The notes under the pieces: model-generated
Seen by the model: the letters and a program-made list of their open reading frames with translations, nothing else
Told to the model about the DNA's origin: nothing
The model's database searches: none
Shown here: in pieces, positions 24,679 to 33,290 of the stretch
Layout: each line of letters begins with the position of its first letter
Numbering within the stretch: position 1 is the stretch's first letter
Made by a program: the position numbers and the translations under genes
Assembly: GCA_039033855.1 (NCBI GenBank)
Contig: JBCCBV010000017.1
Coordinates: forward strand, 1 to 64,000
Origin: JBCCBV01 sp039033855
Lineage (GTDB): Bacteria; Planctomycetota; Phycisphaerae; Phycisphaerales; Phycisphaeraceae
Direction of reading: 5' to 3'
DNA: 64,000 bases

Positions 24679-25725
24679 TCAGCCGTCCGCGCCAAGGCGT
24701 ACGGCGTCGACCTCCCACGCCGGGCCGTCGGGCGGGGTGGTGTTGAAGGCCCCCGGGTCGATCGTCGGGTTCAGCTCCAGCTCCTGTGCTAAGAAAAGCG
24801 TGACGCGTACGGCCTCGCCGCCCGGCTCGATCATCTCGACCTTGTGCGGCAGGTTGCGCTCGGTGTCGATCAAGAGGATCAGCGAGGTAAACCCGGCGCG
24901 GTCGGCCTCGGCCTGGGTCTTCGGCCGGAGCCGTACGGCTTTCAGGGCGTCGGCGGCTTCGCGATGCAGCGTGTGCGAGTCGAGGTCCTGGTCTTCGGTC
25001 ACCAGATCGACATCACGGCCTGCGGTCATTCTTTGGGTGTTGAGATCGAGCGGCAGGGGGACGAAGCCGTTGGCTTCCAGATCGACGCGCTCGCCGGGGC
25101 GGGCGAGTTCGCGCAGCGTGGCGAGCTTGCGCTGGCTGTCGACTTCGAGCAGCAGCCGGCCGTCGAAGACGAAGCGCTCGTCGATCAGCTCGATGGGCGC
25201 CGCATCGTCGCCGGTGCGCAGGGAGTCGAAGCGGACATCAAACCGGGGGTTGACCGCCGGGTCGGGCGGCTGCGCACCCGGGCGCGGGCGGGCGAACAGC
25301 AAGGTGCCGAACCGGGTGGTGTTGTCCAGGCCCAGCGGAAGCTGCCGGTCCAGGCGGATGCGCACGCGCATCGCACGCACGGGCTCGAGCGCGGTTTCTA
25401 CGCCGCGCAGGACTTGGAGGGCGGGGGACTCGGCTTGTTCTGCGGGGGCGTACGGCGGCTCCGAGGGGGGACCGGCAGGGCCCTGGTTGGGCTGCGTGGT
25501 TGGCGTGTCGAGCGGCGCGTCGACGGAAGGCGATGGGGGCTCGTCGGGACGCCCTTGCGTGGCCCCGCCGGGCGGCTGGGTCGTGGCGGGCAGCTGGGTC
25601 TCGCTGGACGGCTGCGCTGCGCACCCCGCGGACCACGAGGCGGTAACGCAGAGCATGGCGCAGCACGCCCAGCGCGCGGCTCGTGGTTGGGCAGAGCGGA
25701 ATCGAAACGGGAGGGCAGTGGCCAT
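24679..25725 (-). CDS. Lipoprotein with LolA-like C-terminal domain
   Basis: The 348-residue precursor has a lipobox-like WSAGC near residue 34. A Pro/Thr/Gln-rich linker (about 36-95) follows. The rest is beta-rich with alternating strands such as RMRVRIRLDRQLP, FDVRFDSLRTG, FVFDGRLLLEVDSQ and LILLIDTERNLPHKVEMI, a pattern like outer-membrane lipoprotein-sorting (LolA/LolB) folds. It may carry lipid or act as an envelope lipoprotein; evidence for a specific role is weak. The ATG at 25725 has TACGCT ending 6 nt upstream. Confidence 0.72.
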   Translation of the reverse strand: MATALPFRFRSAQPRAARWACCAMLCVTASWSAGCAAQPSSETQLPATTQPPGGATQGRPDEPPSPSVDAPLDTPTTQPNQGPAGPPSEPPYAPAEQAESPALQVLRGVETALEPVRAMRVRIRLDRQLPLGLDNTTRFGTLLFARPRPGAQPPDPAVNPRFDVRFDSLRTGDDAAPIELIDERFVFDGRLLLEVDSQRKLATLRELARPGERVDLEANGFVPLPLDLNTQRMTAGRDVDLVTEDQDLDSHTLHREAADALKAVRLRPKTQAEADRAGFTSLILLIDTERNLPHKVEMIEPGGEAVRVTLFLAQELELNPTIDPGAFNTTPPDGPAWEVDAVRLGADG

Positions 25726-25731
25726 GGCGCC

Positions 25732-25737
25732 AGCGTA
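25732..25737 (-). promoter_or_regulatory. -10 hexamer of a putative leaderless promoter
   Basis: TACGCT on the minus strand ends 6 nt before the ATG at 25725, inside the 50-bp gap to the upstream gene. Confidence 0.55.
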
Positions 25738-25775
25738 GCGGGCCAAGTTGCGTTGGTCTTCGTCGGGCTTGGTGG

Positions 25776-26579
25776 TTACGCCGCGGGTTCGAGCGGGAAC
25801 CGGCGGAACACGCCGCGGGTCGGGTCGAGCGTCTGGATGCGTTTGGCCAGGCGGTCGGCCAGCTGGCCCAGGTGGCCGACGAAGTACCCCGCCAGGCAGG
25901 GGTGGCTGGCCAGGCGGTCGATCTCGCGCACCAGCGCTTCGCCCGGCTTGCCTTGCGGGTCAACGGGCACGGCTTGCACCAGCAGGATGCCCGCGCGGTC
26001 TGCGGCTTCGTAGAGCAGTTCGGGCGCGAAGTGGTCGCGGATCAGGAGCAGCGACTCGCCGGTGGCGGGCAGGATCTGGTTTTCGTCGACCCGGTCGACC
26101 ACGACCACGTTCTGCACCTCGCAGATGCGGCCGTTGACCAGCAGTTGCCGTCCGAAGCCGGGGCCGAGCGCCGCGTCGCGACGCACCGAGGTCAACCCCA
26201 CGGCCAGCGTGCGCTCATCGGACGCTTGGTCGTGGTCGATCAGGCGGAGTCGGACCGTGTAGAGCGACTGGTCGCCCATGCCCGCGGGCCACCACCGCTG
26301 CGGCTCGACGAGTTCGACGCGCACCGCACCCCGGCCCTGTTCGAGGGGCACGCGGGTAACGGCCTCGTCGTGGAAGCCGTCGTCGCCGTCAATTTCGATG
26401 GCCACGTCTACCGTGCGCCGGCGTGGCGCAGGGCGGTCGGGGGGGGACAACACCACCAAGTGTGCGTCGAGCACGGCCTGGTGATCGTCGACGTAGCGGA
26501 CCAGCGGGCGGACAGAATCAAACCGGATCGAAGCCACCATGCGGAGCACCTCGTCCCCGGAGGGGTGGTTGGGTCGCAC
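25776..26579 (-). CDS. Glycoside hydrolase family 2-like protein without catalytic barrel
   Basis: This is a 267-residue protein. Residues about 15-130 look like the immunoglobulin-like sandwich of GH2 enzymes, with the tell-tale RWWPAGMGDQSLYTVRL. The start of a TIM-barrel-like part follows (LLVNGRICEVQNVVVVDRVD, then ELLYEAADRAGILLVQAVP and HPCLAGYFVGHL), but the catalytic Asn-Glu pair and the remaining barrel are missing. It may be a binding protein derived from a GH2 enzyme. The start is GTG at 26579 or ATG at 26540. A TAGTGT hexamer lies in the spacer to sdhB. Confidence 0.62.
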   Translation of the reverse strand: MRPNHPSGDEVLRMVASIRFDSVRPLVRYVDDHQAVLDAHLVVLSPPDRPAPRRRTVDVAIEIDGDDGFHDEAVTRVPLEQGRGAVRVELVEPQRWWPAGMGDQSLYTVRLRLIDHDQASDERTLAVGLTSVRRDAALGPGFGRQLLVNGRICEVQNVVVVDRVDENQILPATGESLLLIRDHFAPELLYEAADRAGILLVQAVPVDPQGKPGEALVREIDRLASHPCLAGYFVGHLGQLADRLAKRIQTLDPTRGVFRRFPLEPAA

Positions 26580-26678
26580 AGGCCATGGGTAACTATCGGG
26601 AACGACGGGGCGCGGGGCAACACTATTTCGCCGCGCTGGCGCCGAATTCCCGCGCAGGTTTGCAGCCCCCGAGCCGGC

Positions 26679-27467
26679 TTATTTGCCGGTAAAGAAGGAC
26701 TTAATCGCGTGCACGGTCACCTGCCGGCCGATTTTGGCGATGGCCTCGGTCAGCGGGATTTCCTTGGGGCAGACCTTGACGCAGTTCTGGGCGTTGCCGC
26801 AGCTGTTGACGCCGTCGGGCCCCATGAGCACGTCCAGGCGCTCGCTCTTGAGCTTCTTGCCGGTGTCGTGCTCGTTGAAGTACAGGGCCTGGCCGATGGC
26901 CTGGGCGCCGATGAAGCTGTTGTCCTTGGTGAACTGCGGGCAGGCCTCCAGGCAGCAGCCGCAGGTCATGCAGCGCGACAGGGCATAGCGCTCTTCCTGC
27001 TCTTCGGGCGACTCTTTGGGCCCGGGCCCCAAGTCGTGCGTCCCGTCGATGGGCACCCAGGCCTTGACCCGGGTCAGGTTGTCGAACATCCGCTGACGGT
27101 CGACAAAAAGGTCTCGGATGACCGGGAACTTGGTCATGGGCTCGATGGTGATGACGCCCGAGCTCTTGCTGGGTTCTTCTGCGAGCAGGTCGGACACCAG
27201 GGCCGAGCACGACTGGCGCACCCGGTCGTTGATGACCATGGTGCACGAACCGCAGACCTCTTCCAGGCAGCCCGAGTCCCACACGGGCGAGGTGGTCTGC
27301 CGACCGCCCTTGGTGGTGGGGTGCGCGGCGACCCACTGCAGGACCGAGATGATGTTCTGCACCTCGTTCACGGGGACGTCGAACTCTTCCCAGTAGCCGG
27401 GCTGTTCGGGCCCGTCTTGACGCTTGAGGCGGAGGACGAAGGTGGTGCGGGGCGCGGGTGCGATCAT
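26679..27467 (-). CDS. sdhB: Succinate dehydrogenase/fumarate reductase iron-sulfur subunit
   Basis: The 262-residue subunit relays electrons from the flavoprotein to the quinone site. The [2Fe-2S] cysteines are in DSGCLEEVCGSC with a later Cys; [4Fe-4S] and [3Fe-4S] ligands are in SRCMTCGCCLEACP and NCVKVCP. It is the last gene of the sdhC-sdhA-sdhB order typical of Bacillus-type (class B) complexes, which fits a menaquinone respiratory chain. It starts 44 nt after sdhA. Confidence 0.95.
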   Translation of the reverse strand: MIAPAPRTTFVLRLKRQDGPEQPGYWEEFDVPVNEVQNIISVLQWVAAHPTTKGGRQTTSPVWDSGCLEEVCGSCTMVINDRVRQSCSALVSDLLAEEPSKSSGVITIEPMTKFPVIRDLFVDRQRMFDNLTRVKAWVPIDGTHDLGPGPKESPEEQEERYALSRCMTCGCCLEACPQFTKDNSFIGAQAIGQALYFNEHDTGKKLKSERLDVLMGPDGVNSCGNAQNCVKVCPKEIPLTEAIAKIGRQVTVHAIKSFFTGK

Positions 27468-27511
27468 GGCCGGGGTTCCGGTCTGCGGTGTCGTTCAGGC
27501 GTGGGGTCGGG

Positions 27512-29518
27512 TCAGCTCGCCGCGGCGGGCTCGGGCTTCTTGGTCTGCTTCTTGGCGCCGTAGTCCCGGATGCGGGGCTCGACGATGGGGGTGGGCACGT
27601 CTTCCCAGAGGATCTCGTGCGAGGCGTCGTCGGGGTTGAACTTGGCGATCGTGGACTTGAGGTATTGCGCGTCGTTCCGCTCGGGGAAGTCTTTGCAGTA
27701 GTGGCAGCCGCGCGATTCCTTACGCTCGATGCCGGCCAGGAGCATGGCCTCGCCATAAAGGATCATGTCCCAGAGCACGCGGGCGAACGCCAGGTTCTGG
27801 TTGGTCCAGTGGCCTGTGTCGCTCAGTTGCAGGTCCTGGTACTGGGCCTTGATCTCGCGGACTTCTTCGAGGGCCTGGGTCATGCCTTCCATGGTGCGGA
27901 CCACGGTGCACTGGTCGTTCATGACCTGCCCCAGGCGCTTGTGGAGGTCGTACGGGTTGTGCTGGCCCTTGGAGTGGACCAGCTTGTTCATCTTGTCGGT
28001 TTCGGATTGAACGGCTTGTTCGAAGACCGCCTCGGGCTGCTGGTTGGCGGGGGTTCCGACCGGGTTGCGGGCGTAGTTGGCTACGCCGAGGCCGCAGAAC
28101 AGGCCGTCGAAGATGCACGACAGCAGGGCGTTGGCGCCCAGGCGCGTGGCACCGTGGTACTGGTAGTTGACCTCGCCAAAGGCGTAGAGCCCGGGGATGT
28201 TGGTCATCATGTTCCAACGCGAGCCGTGCACCATGCCCATGTGTTTTTCTTTGGACGGGTCTTTCTTGACGGTGGCGTCGCGCTCGGCGGCGACGTCGGT
28301 CAGGAACTCCGGCCGTGGCTCTACGTCGGTGTCATAGACGGTGTAGAGGCCGCCCATGGAGTAGTGGACCGCGGGGAAGATCTTCATGGGGATCTCGCGC
28401 GGGTCGTCGCCGGTGAACTTCTCGTAGATCTCGAGGATCGCTGCGAGCTTGTTCTTGGTGTCCATCGGCAGGTGGGTGATATCGAGGTACGCCATGCGTC
28501 CGCCGCCGACGCCGAAGCCTTGGAGGCAGGCGTCGAAGATCTCGCGCGTCGCGACGTCGCGCGATACCAGGTTGCCGTGGCGCGGCGTTGGGCCGTAGTT
28601 GGCGTACTTCTCTTCGAGGATGTACCAGCGTTCTTCCTCGGGGATGTCGTTGGGGTGTCGGTCGGCGTCGGGGTGGGGGGCCCAGTTGCCGTCGGCGTCT
28701 TTGATGCCGGGCACCCAGACGCGTCCACCTTCGCCGCGGGCGGATTCGGACATCAGCCGGCACTTGTCTTCGCCGGGGATGGCGGTGGGGTGGACCTGCA
28801 CCATCTCGGGGTTGCCCAGCCAGGCACCGGCCTGGTAGCAGCGGGCGGCGGCCCCGCCGGTGCAGATGACCGACATGGTGCTCTTGCCGAACAGCAGGCC
28901 GTTGCCGCCGGTGGCGACGACCACGGCGTCGGCGCGAAACGCCTTGATCTCCATGGTCCGCATGTCCTGCGCCACGATGCCCTTGCAGGCGCCGTCGGCG
29001 TCGACGATCGGCCAGAGGAACTCCCAAAACTCGTGCTTGGCGACCAGGCCTTCGGCCTCAAACCGGCGGGTTTGTTCGTCGAGCCCGTAGAGGAGCTGCT
29101 GTCCGGTGGAGGCGCCGGCGAAGTGCGTGCGCTTGTGCACCGACCCGCCGAAGTAGCGGCGGTCGAGGAATCCCTCGGTCGTGCGGTTAAACGGCACGCC
29201 CATGCGGTCGAGCAGGTCGATGATCCGCGGCGCCCAGTGGGCCATCTCGTAGACGGGCGGCTGGTGGTTGAGGAAGTCGCCGCCGTAGAGCGTTTCGTCG
29301 AAGTGGTTGTATTCCGAAAACCCCTCTTGCTTGACCGGCGGGGTTGCCGCGTTGATGCCGCCCTGGGCGCAAACCGAGTGCGAACGCTTGACCGGGACCA
29401 TGGAAAACAGATCGACCGGCAGGCCGGCTTCGGCCACGCGGACCGACGCGGCCAACCCCGCCAAACCGCCGCCAACCACAATCACCCGGGGCTGAGTTCC
29501 GTTTGCTGCGCCGACCAT
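27512..29518 (-). CDS. sdhA: Succinate dehydrogenase/fumarate reductase flavoprotein subunit
   Basis: The 668-residue protein oxidises succinate with covalently bound FAD. The dinucleotide motif VIVVGGGLAGLAASV is near residue 12, the flavin-linked histidine is in HSVCAQGGINAA, and substrate-site signatures include HPTAIPGEDKC and RLGANALLSC. A C-terminal helical domain ends in a Lys/Pro-rich tail. Length is slightly above the usual 580-650. The gene follows sdhC after about 120 nt. Confidence 0.96.
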   Translation of the reverse strand: MVGAANGTQPRVIVVGGGLAGLAASVRVAEAGLPVDLFSMVPVKRSHSVCAQGGINAATPPVKQEGFSEYNHFDETLYGGDFLNHQPPVYEMAHWAPRIIDLLDRMGVPFNRTTEGFLDRRYFGGSVHKRTHFAGASTGQQLLYGLDEQTRRFEAEGLVAKHEFWEFLWPIVDADGACKGIVAQDMRTMEIKAFRADAVVVATGGNGLLFGKSTMSVICTGGAAARCYQAGAWLGNPEMVQVHPTAIPGEDKCRLMSESARGEGGRVWVPGIKDADGNWAPHPDADRHPNDIPEEERWYILEEKYANYGPTPRHGNLVSRDVATREIFDACLQGFGVGGGRMAYLDITHLPMDTKNKLAAILEIYEKFTGDDPREIPMKIFPAVHYSMGGLYTVYDTDVEPRPEFLTDVAAERDATVKKDPSKEKHMGMVHGSRWNMMTNIPGLYAFGEVNYQYHGATRLGANALLSCIFDGLFCGLGVANYARNPVGTPANQQPEAVFEQAVQSETDKMNKLVHSKGQHNPYDLHKRLGQVMNDQCTVVRTMEGMTQALEEVREIKAQYQDLQLSDTGHWTNQNLAFARVLWDMILYGEAMLLAGIERKESRGCHYCKDFPERNDAQYLKSTIAKFNPDDASHEILWEDVPTPIVEPRIRDYGAKKQTKKPEPAAAS

Positions 29519-29638
29519 GTGGATTCGCTTTCTGCTGCGGGGAGACGGTGGATCGTCAGGGGGCCTGTTTGGACCATATTAGACGCGCTGCACGGCCTGT
29601 CTAGGTCATACGCAGGGCATTCACGCGGTTGCCCGTGG

Positions 29639-30454
29639 CTACTTGCCGGCCTCGAGGTTGAGGTAAGTCCGGATCTGACCCGGCAGTTCGTCGGACACGT
29701 CGTAGGTCAGGGCGCCCACGACCGACGCCACGGTGAAGATCGCCAGCACCACGCCCATGCCCAGGCAGACCAGGCCCCACCGCTGCATGGCCTTTTCGGT
29801 GGTGGTCAGGCCCCAGGTGATGGCCGCGGTCCACAGCCCGTTAGACCAGTGGTAGACGACCGCCAAGGCGCCCACCAGATAAAAGGCCGCGACGGCCCAG
29901 CTGGTTTGCAGCGAGATCGCCGTGGTGGCGTGGGCCAGGGGCACGCTCTCTTCGCCGAAGGCTTTCAAGGCGTTGGGGCCTTCGGCGCGCCCGATGAACG
30001 GGAACTCCATCACGCCGAACGTCCACCCCCACCGCAGCGTGGCCACGTGGAAGAAGATGAACACCAGCGCCAGCCACGCCGACCAGCGCTGGAGCGTGTA
30101 GCGGATGTTCCCGCCGAACTGGTAACTGAAGCTGTTGGTCTTGCCTGAGAACAGATAGATCGTGCCGAGGGCCGCGTGGAAGGCGATCGGCAGCCAAAGT
30201 CCAAAGACTTCGAGAAAGATCAACGCCGGCAGCGCGTGGATGAAATCCACTTCTTCCTGAAAGTAGTGGGGGTCGCCCAGCAGCTCGGCCAGGGCCATCT
30301 GCATGTTGGTGAACAGGTGAAAGATCACGAACACGCCCACGGGCATGATGCCGGTCAGCGAGTGCAGCCGTCGGAGCAGGAAGTGGTTCTTGCGGTACAG
30401 GGCCAGCGGATCGAGGCCGTGTTGATCGGGCGTGGCGGAAGCGGCGGTCGACAA
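29639..30454 (-). CDS. sdhC: Succinate dehydrogenase cytochrome b subunit
   Basis: The 271-residue membrane anchor binds haem b and quinone. Five hydrophobic helices are visible, with candidate haem histidines in LLRRLHSLTG, VIFHLFTN, PIAFHAALG and VFIFFHVAT, as in the five-helix anchor of Bacillus-type enzymes. The start appears to be TTG at 30454, with GGAG 7 nt upstream; no ATG is suitably placed. It follows the DUF1844 gene after 23 nt and is probably cotranscribed with it. Confidence 0.92.
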   Translation of the reverse strand: MSTAASATPDQHGLDPLALYRKNHFLLRRLHSLTGIMPVGVFVIFHLFTNMQMALAELLGDPHYFQEEVDFIHALPALIFLEVFGLWLPIAFHAALGTIYLFSGKTNSFSYQFGGNIRYTLQRWSAWLALVFIFFHVATLRWGWTFGVMEFPFIGRAEGPNALKAFGEESVPLAHATTAISLQTSWAVAAFYLVGALAVVYHWSNGLWTAAITWGLTTTEKAMQRWGLVCLGMGVVLAIFTVASVVGALTYDVSDELPGQIRTYLNLEAGK

Positions 30455-30477
30455 GGGGGGCTCCGGTCCGGGGCGGC

Positions 30478-30927
30478 TCAGCGTGCAGAGGGGCGCGAGG
30501 CCTGGCTGAGCTGGACGTATCGGGATCGCAGTTCGTACAGCGCGGCGCCGAGCAGGTCGCGCTCGGCGTCTTCGAGGTTGTTCTGGGTCTTCGCTTCGAG
30601 CACGCTCAGCGTGTCGATGTGGTGGCGGGCGAGGTCGAGGTCGAGCATCGGCTCGCCGGTGCGGGGGTCGGCCATGCCGCCCATGGCCATGATCGACTGC
30701 GTCGCCAGCGTGCTGACGAGGGTTTCGAACGTGGCCGGGGGAATCGCGCCTTGGGCACGGCCGGCGTCGGCGCCCGCAGCGGGACCGGGTCCGGCGGTTT
30801 CTTCTGCGGCGGCCGGCGCGGCCGGGGGCGGCTTATCGACGCCGGACAAACGCTGTTTTTCAGCGCGGGCTTGCGCTTTCCAGTCGTCGTCGATTTGGAT
30901 GGAAGGCGGCGTGGGGTCGTCGGGCAT
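30478..30927 (-). CDS. DUF1844 family protein
   Basis: This is a 149-residue soluble protein. The C-terminal half carries the DUF1844 pattern: FETLVSTLATQSIMAMGG, DLDLARHHIDTLSVLEAKT and NNLEDAERDLL then LYELRSRYVQ. The N-terminal half is Ala/Pro/Gly-rich and probably disordered. The function is unknown. It leads the sdh operon here. A TATACT hexamer at 30975-30970 on the minus strand is the probable operon promoter, about 40 nt upstream. Confidence 0.85.
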   Translation of the reverse strand: MPDDPTPPSIQIDDDWKAQARAEKQRLSGVDKPPPAAPAAAEETAGPGPAAGADAGRAQGAIPPATFETLVSTLATQSIMAMGGMADPRTGEPMLDLDLARHHIDTLSVLEAKTQNNLEDAERDLLGAALYELRSRYVQLSQASRPSAR

Positions 30928-30969
30928 CGAGGTCTTTCCCGGGGCCGGGCTCGGCCGGCATGAGCGGTG

Positions 30970-30975
30970 AGTATA
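30970..30975 (-). promoter_or_regulatory. -10 hexamer of the DUF1844-sdhCAB operon
   Basis: TATACT on the minus strand, about 42 nt before the DUF1844 ATG. The -35 region is not clear. Confidence 0.45.
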
Positions 30976-31039
30976 GCCGGCGAAAGGGCTTGTTCAGGCC
31001 TACGGCACGGTTACGCCGTGAGTGCGACTGGGTCTCAGG

Positions 31040-33283
31040 TCAGCCGAACATGTCGCGGATGTCGTTCCAGAGCCGGGGCACGTCGTAGAACGTTGTGGCC
31101 AGGAACACAAAGCCGATCAGCGCCAGCCCCACGACGAGCGCCGCGGTCTGCAGCGCCGCGGGCGCCGGGGCGCCGCGGACCTTTTCGATGGCCAGGAAGA
31201 TCATGTGCCCGCCGTCCACCACGGGGATGGGCAGGAAGTTGATGACCGCCAGGTTCACCGAGATCAGCCCAAAGAAGAACAGCGTCCAGGGCAGGCCGCG
31301 CTGGGTCACCTTGACGCCTTCATTCACGATGCCCACCGGCCCGCGCAGGTGCTGGACCTTCACCGTGCCCTGCCAGAGGCGCGCGATCATCAGGTAGACC
31401 TGTTGGATCGACTCCTTGGTTTTGGTCAGGCCGATGGCCATGGCGCCGAGCGGGTTCTGGGCGCGGATGATGGTGGTGTCGGGCTTGAACCCCGCGCCGA
31501 CCGCATCGCCCGGCCAGGCCCAACGCGCCGCGGCGATCTGGTTGCGCACGGCCTGGTCGGCCAGCGAAACAAAGACGGACTCGGTTGGCTGGCCGGCGCG
31601 GTTGACCTCGAAGGTGAGTTCGAGGGTTTGTTCGCCCCGGGCGCCGGCGTCCATGATGCGGGCCTGGATGTCGGACCAGTTGGCGACGGGCTTGCCGTCG
31701 ACCGCGACCAGCTTCGACCCGCCGGGCGGGGCCGGGCCCTCGGCGGCGCGGGCCACGATGGAGTCGTCGAGCACGCGGGCGATGCGGGGTGCGTCGAGCG
31801 CCGGTTCGATCGCGATGCCCACCTTGCCGTCGTCGGTTTGCACTGGCGTTAGGGCCACGCGCTGCCCGTTTCGCCAGACCTCGAGGGTCACCGGGTTGTC
31901 GCCGGCCCGAGACAGCGCGCCGGCCAGTTCGGTCAGGTTGGTGGGCCAGTCGATGTCGTCCACGCGTGCGATCAGGTCGCCCTCTTGCATTCCGGCCGAC
32001 TGGGCCGGGCCGTCGAACACGCCCGCCACGCGCAGCGGCGTGGTCAGACCGAGCAGGTTGTTGGGGCCTTCGACCGCGGGAATCATCCCCGGCCGGGGTT
32101 GCACGGCAAAGACCGCCGGCGGTTGGCCCTCGGAACCGGTGAAGACCAGTTCGACCGGTTGCCCGCCAGACGTGTTCAGGGCTTGCTGAACCTCGGACCA
32201 GGAAGCGACTTCCGCGTCGCCGACTTGGGTCAGGACCATATCGACGGCCAGGCCGTGCGCTTTGCCCAGCCCGGTCTCAGGCGAAACGCCGGCAACGATG
32301 AGCGACCGCGGCGGCTCGATGCCGGCCGAGAGCAGCTCGTCGGCGCCCTCGGGCTTGGGCGTGAGGAGGTAGGTCAGCGGCGCAGGTTCTCCGGCACGAT
32401 CGATCTCGAGCGTGATCTGATCGCCCGCTCGGGCCAGGGCCGTGGCCAGGCGGACTTGGGTCCAGTCGGTCGCGGGCTGCCCATCGACCGACAGCACCTT
32501 GTCGCCGGTCTGAAGCCCGAGGCGGTCGAGATCGCCCTCATGCCCTTGGGCAAAGGTGGTGGCGGCCGCCGACCCCGACGCCACCCCGCCGACGCTGGGC
32601 GAGGGGAACGGCACGCCAATCGCGAACGCCACCACGAACAGCAGGATGCCGACAATCAGGTTGACCACCACGCCGGCCGAGATCACCAGCGACCGCGCGC
32701 CCACCGACTTGCTGTTGAACGCTTGCGGGTCGTCGGACCGGGCGCTCGGGTCCAGGTCCTCTTGACCGAGCATCTTCACGTAACCGCCCAGCGGCATCCA
32801 GTTCAGGCGGTACTCGGTCTGGCCCAGGCCGAGCGCCGTTTCGGCTTCGACCAGGTCCGCGCTGCGGAGCGCTAATGGCGCATCGGGGTCGATCTTGGTT
32901 TTGGGTTTGGACTTGGCCTCGGTCTTCGCGTCCGCCTTCGCCTGGGTCGCCGAGTCGGTCGCAGAGTCGGTCGTCGAATCGCTCGCGGCGTCAGACCCGT
33001 CTGAGTTGTTCGGTTCCTTGGCAGGGGGTTCGATCGACGGCGCCGCTTTGTTGTGCTCGGTCAGCCACTTGGAGACCCGCTGGCGGTAGACGCCTTCGGT
33101 TGAGCCGACGCGCAGGCCTACCCCCTTGCGGTAGCTGCAGAGCGCCCGGCCGAAGCCGACTGCGAACTGCGGGCAGCGGATGCCTACCTTCTTGGCCACC
33201 AAAAAGTGGCCGAGCTCGTGGACCACGATGAGCAGGCCGAAGCCGGCGACAACGATCAAGATTTCGGGCAGGCGTTCGAGCAT
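31040..33283 (-). CDS. rseP: Site-2 protease RseP with expanded PDZ region
   Basis: This is a 747-residue inner-membrane zinc protease for regulated intramembrane proteolysis. The active site HELGH is at 22-26 and the second motif NFLPIPVVDGGH near 690. Between the outer helices lie three clear PDZ-like domains (GDLDRLGLQTGDKVLSVDG; VSPETGLGKAHGLAVDMVL; AQSAGMQEGDLIARVDD) and a probable degenerate fourth (GGSKLVAVDGKPV). A cytoplasmic loop of about 50 residues rich in Ser, Thr, Asp and Lys is inserted near 85-130. E. coli RseP has about 450 residues and two PDZ domains. It starts 7 nt after dxr. Confidence 0.93.
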   Translation of the reverse strand: MLERLPEILIVVAGFGLLIVVHELGHFLVAKKVGIRCPQFAVGFGRALCSYRKGVGLRVGSTEGVYRQRVSKWLTEHNKAAPSIEPPAKEPNNSDGSDAASDSTTDSATDSATQAKADAKTEAKSKPKTKIDPDAPLALRSADLVEAETALGLGQTEYRLNWMPLGGYVKMLGQEDLDPSARSDDPQAFNSKSVGARSLVISAGVVVNLIVGILLFVVAFAIGVPFPSPSVGGVASGSAAATTFAQGHEGDLDRLGLQTGDKVLSVDGQPATDWTQVRLATALARAGDQITLEIDRAGEPAPLTYLLTPKPEGADELLSAGIEPPRSLIVAGVSPETGLGKAHGLAVDMVLTQVGDAEVASWSEVQQALNTSGGQPVELVFTGSEGQPPAVFAVQPRPGMIPAVEGPNNLLGLTTPLRVAGVFDGPAQSAGMQEGDLIARVDDIDWPTNLTELAGALSRAGDNPVTLEVWRNGQRVALTPVQTDDGKVGIAIEPALDAPRIARVLDDSIVARAAEGPAPPGGSKLVAVDGKPVANWSDIQARIMDAGARGEQTLELTFEVNRAGQPTESVFVSLADQAVRNQIAAARWAWPGDAVGAGFKPDTTIIRAQNPLGAMAIGLTKTKESIQQVYLMIARLWQGTVKVQHLRGPVGIVNEGVKVTQRGLPWTLFFFGLISVNLAVINFLPIPVVDGGHMIFLAIEKVRGAPAPAALQTAALVVGLALIGFVFLATTFYDVPRLWNDIRDMFG

Positions 33284-33290
33284 GCGTGGA

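Noticed and set aside
27458..30148. An 896-codon plus-strand frame across sdhA and sdhC
   Set aside because: Shadow of the sdh genes on the opposite strand.
30985..31025. Hairpin CACGG-TTACG-CCGTG after rseP as a terminator
   Set aside because: Short 5-bp stem and no T tract on the minus strand.
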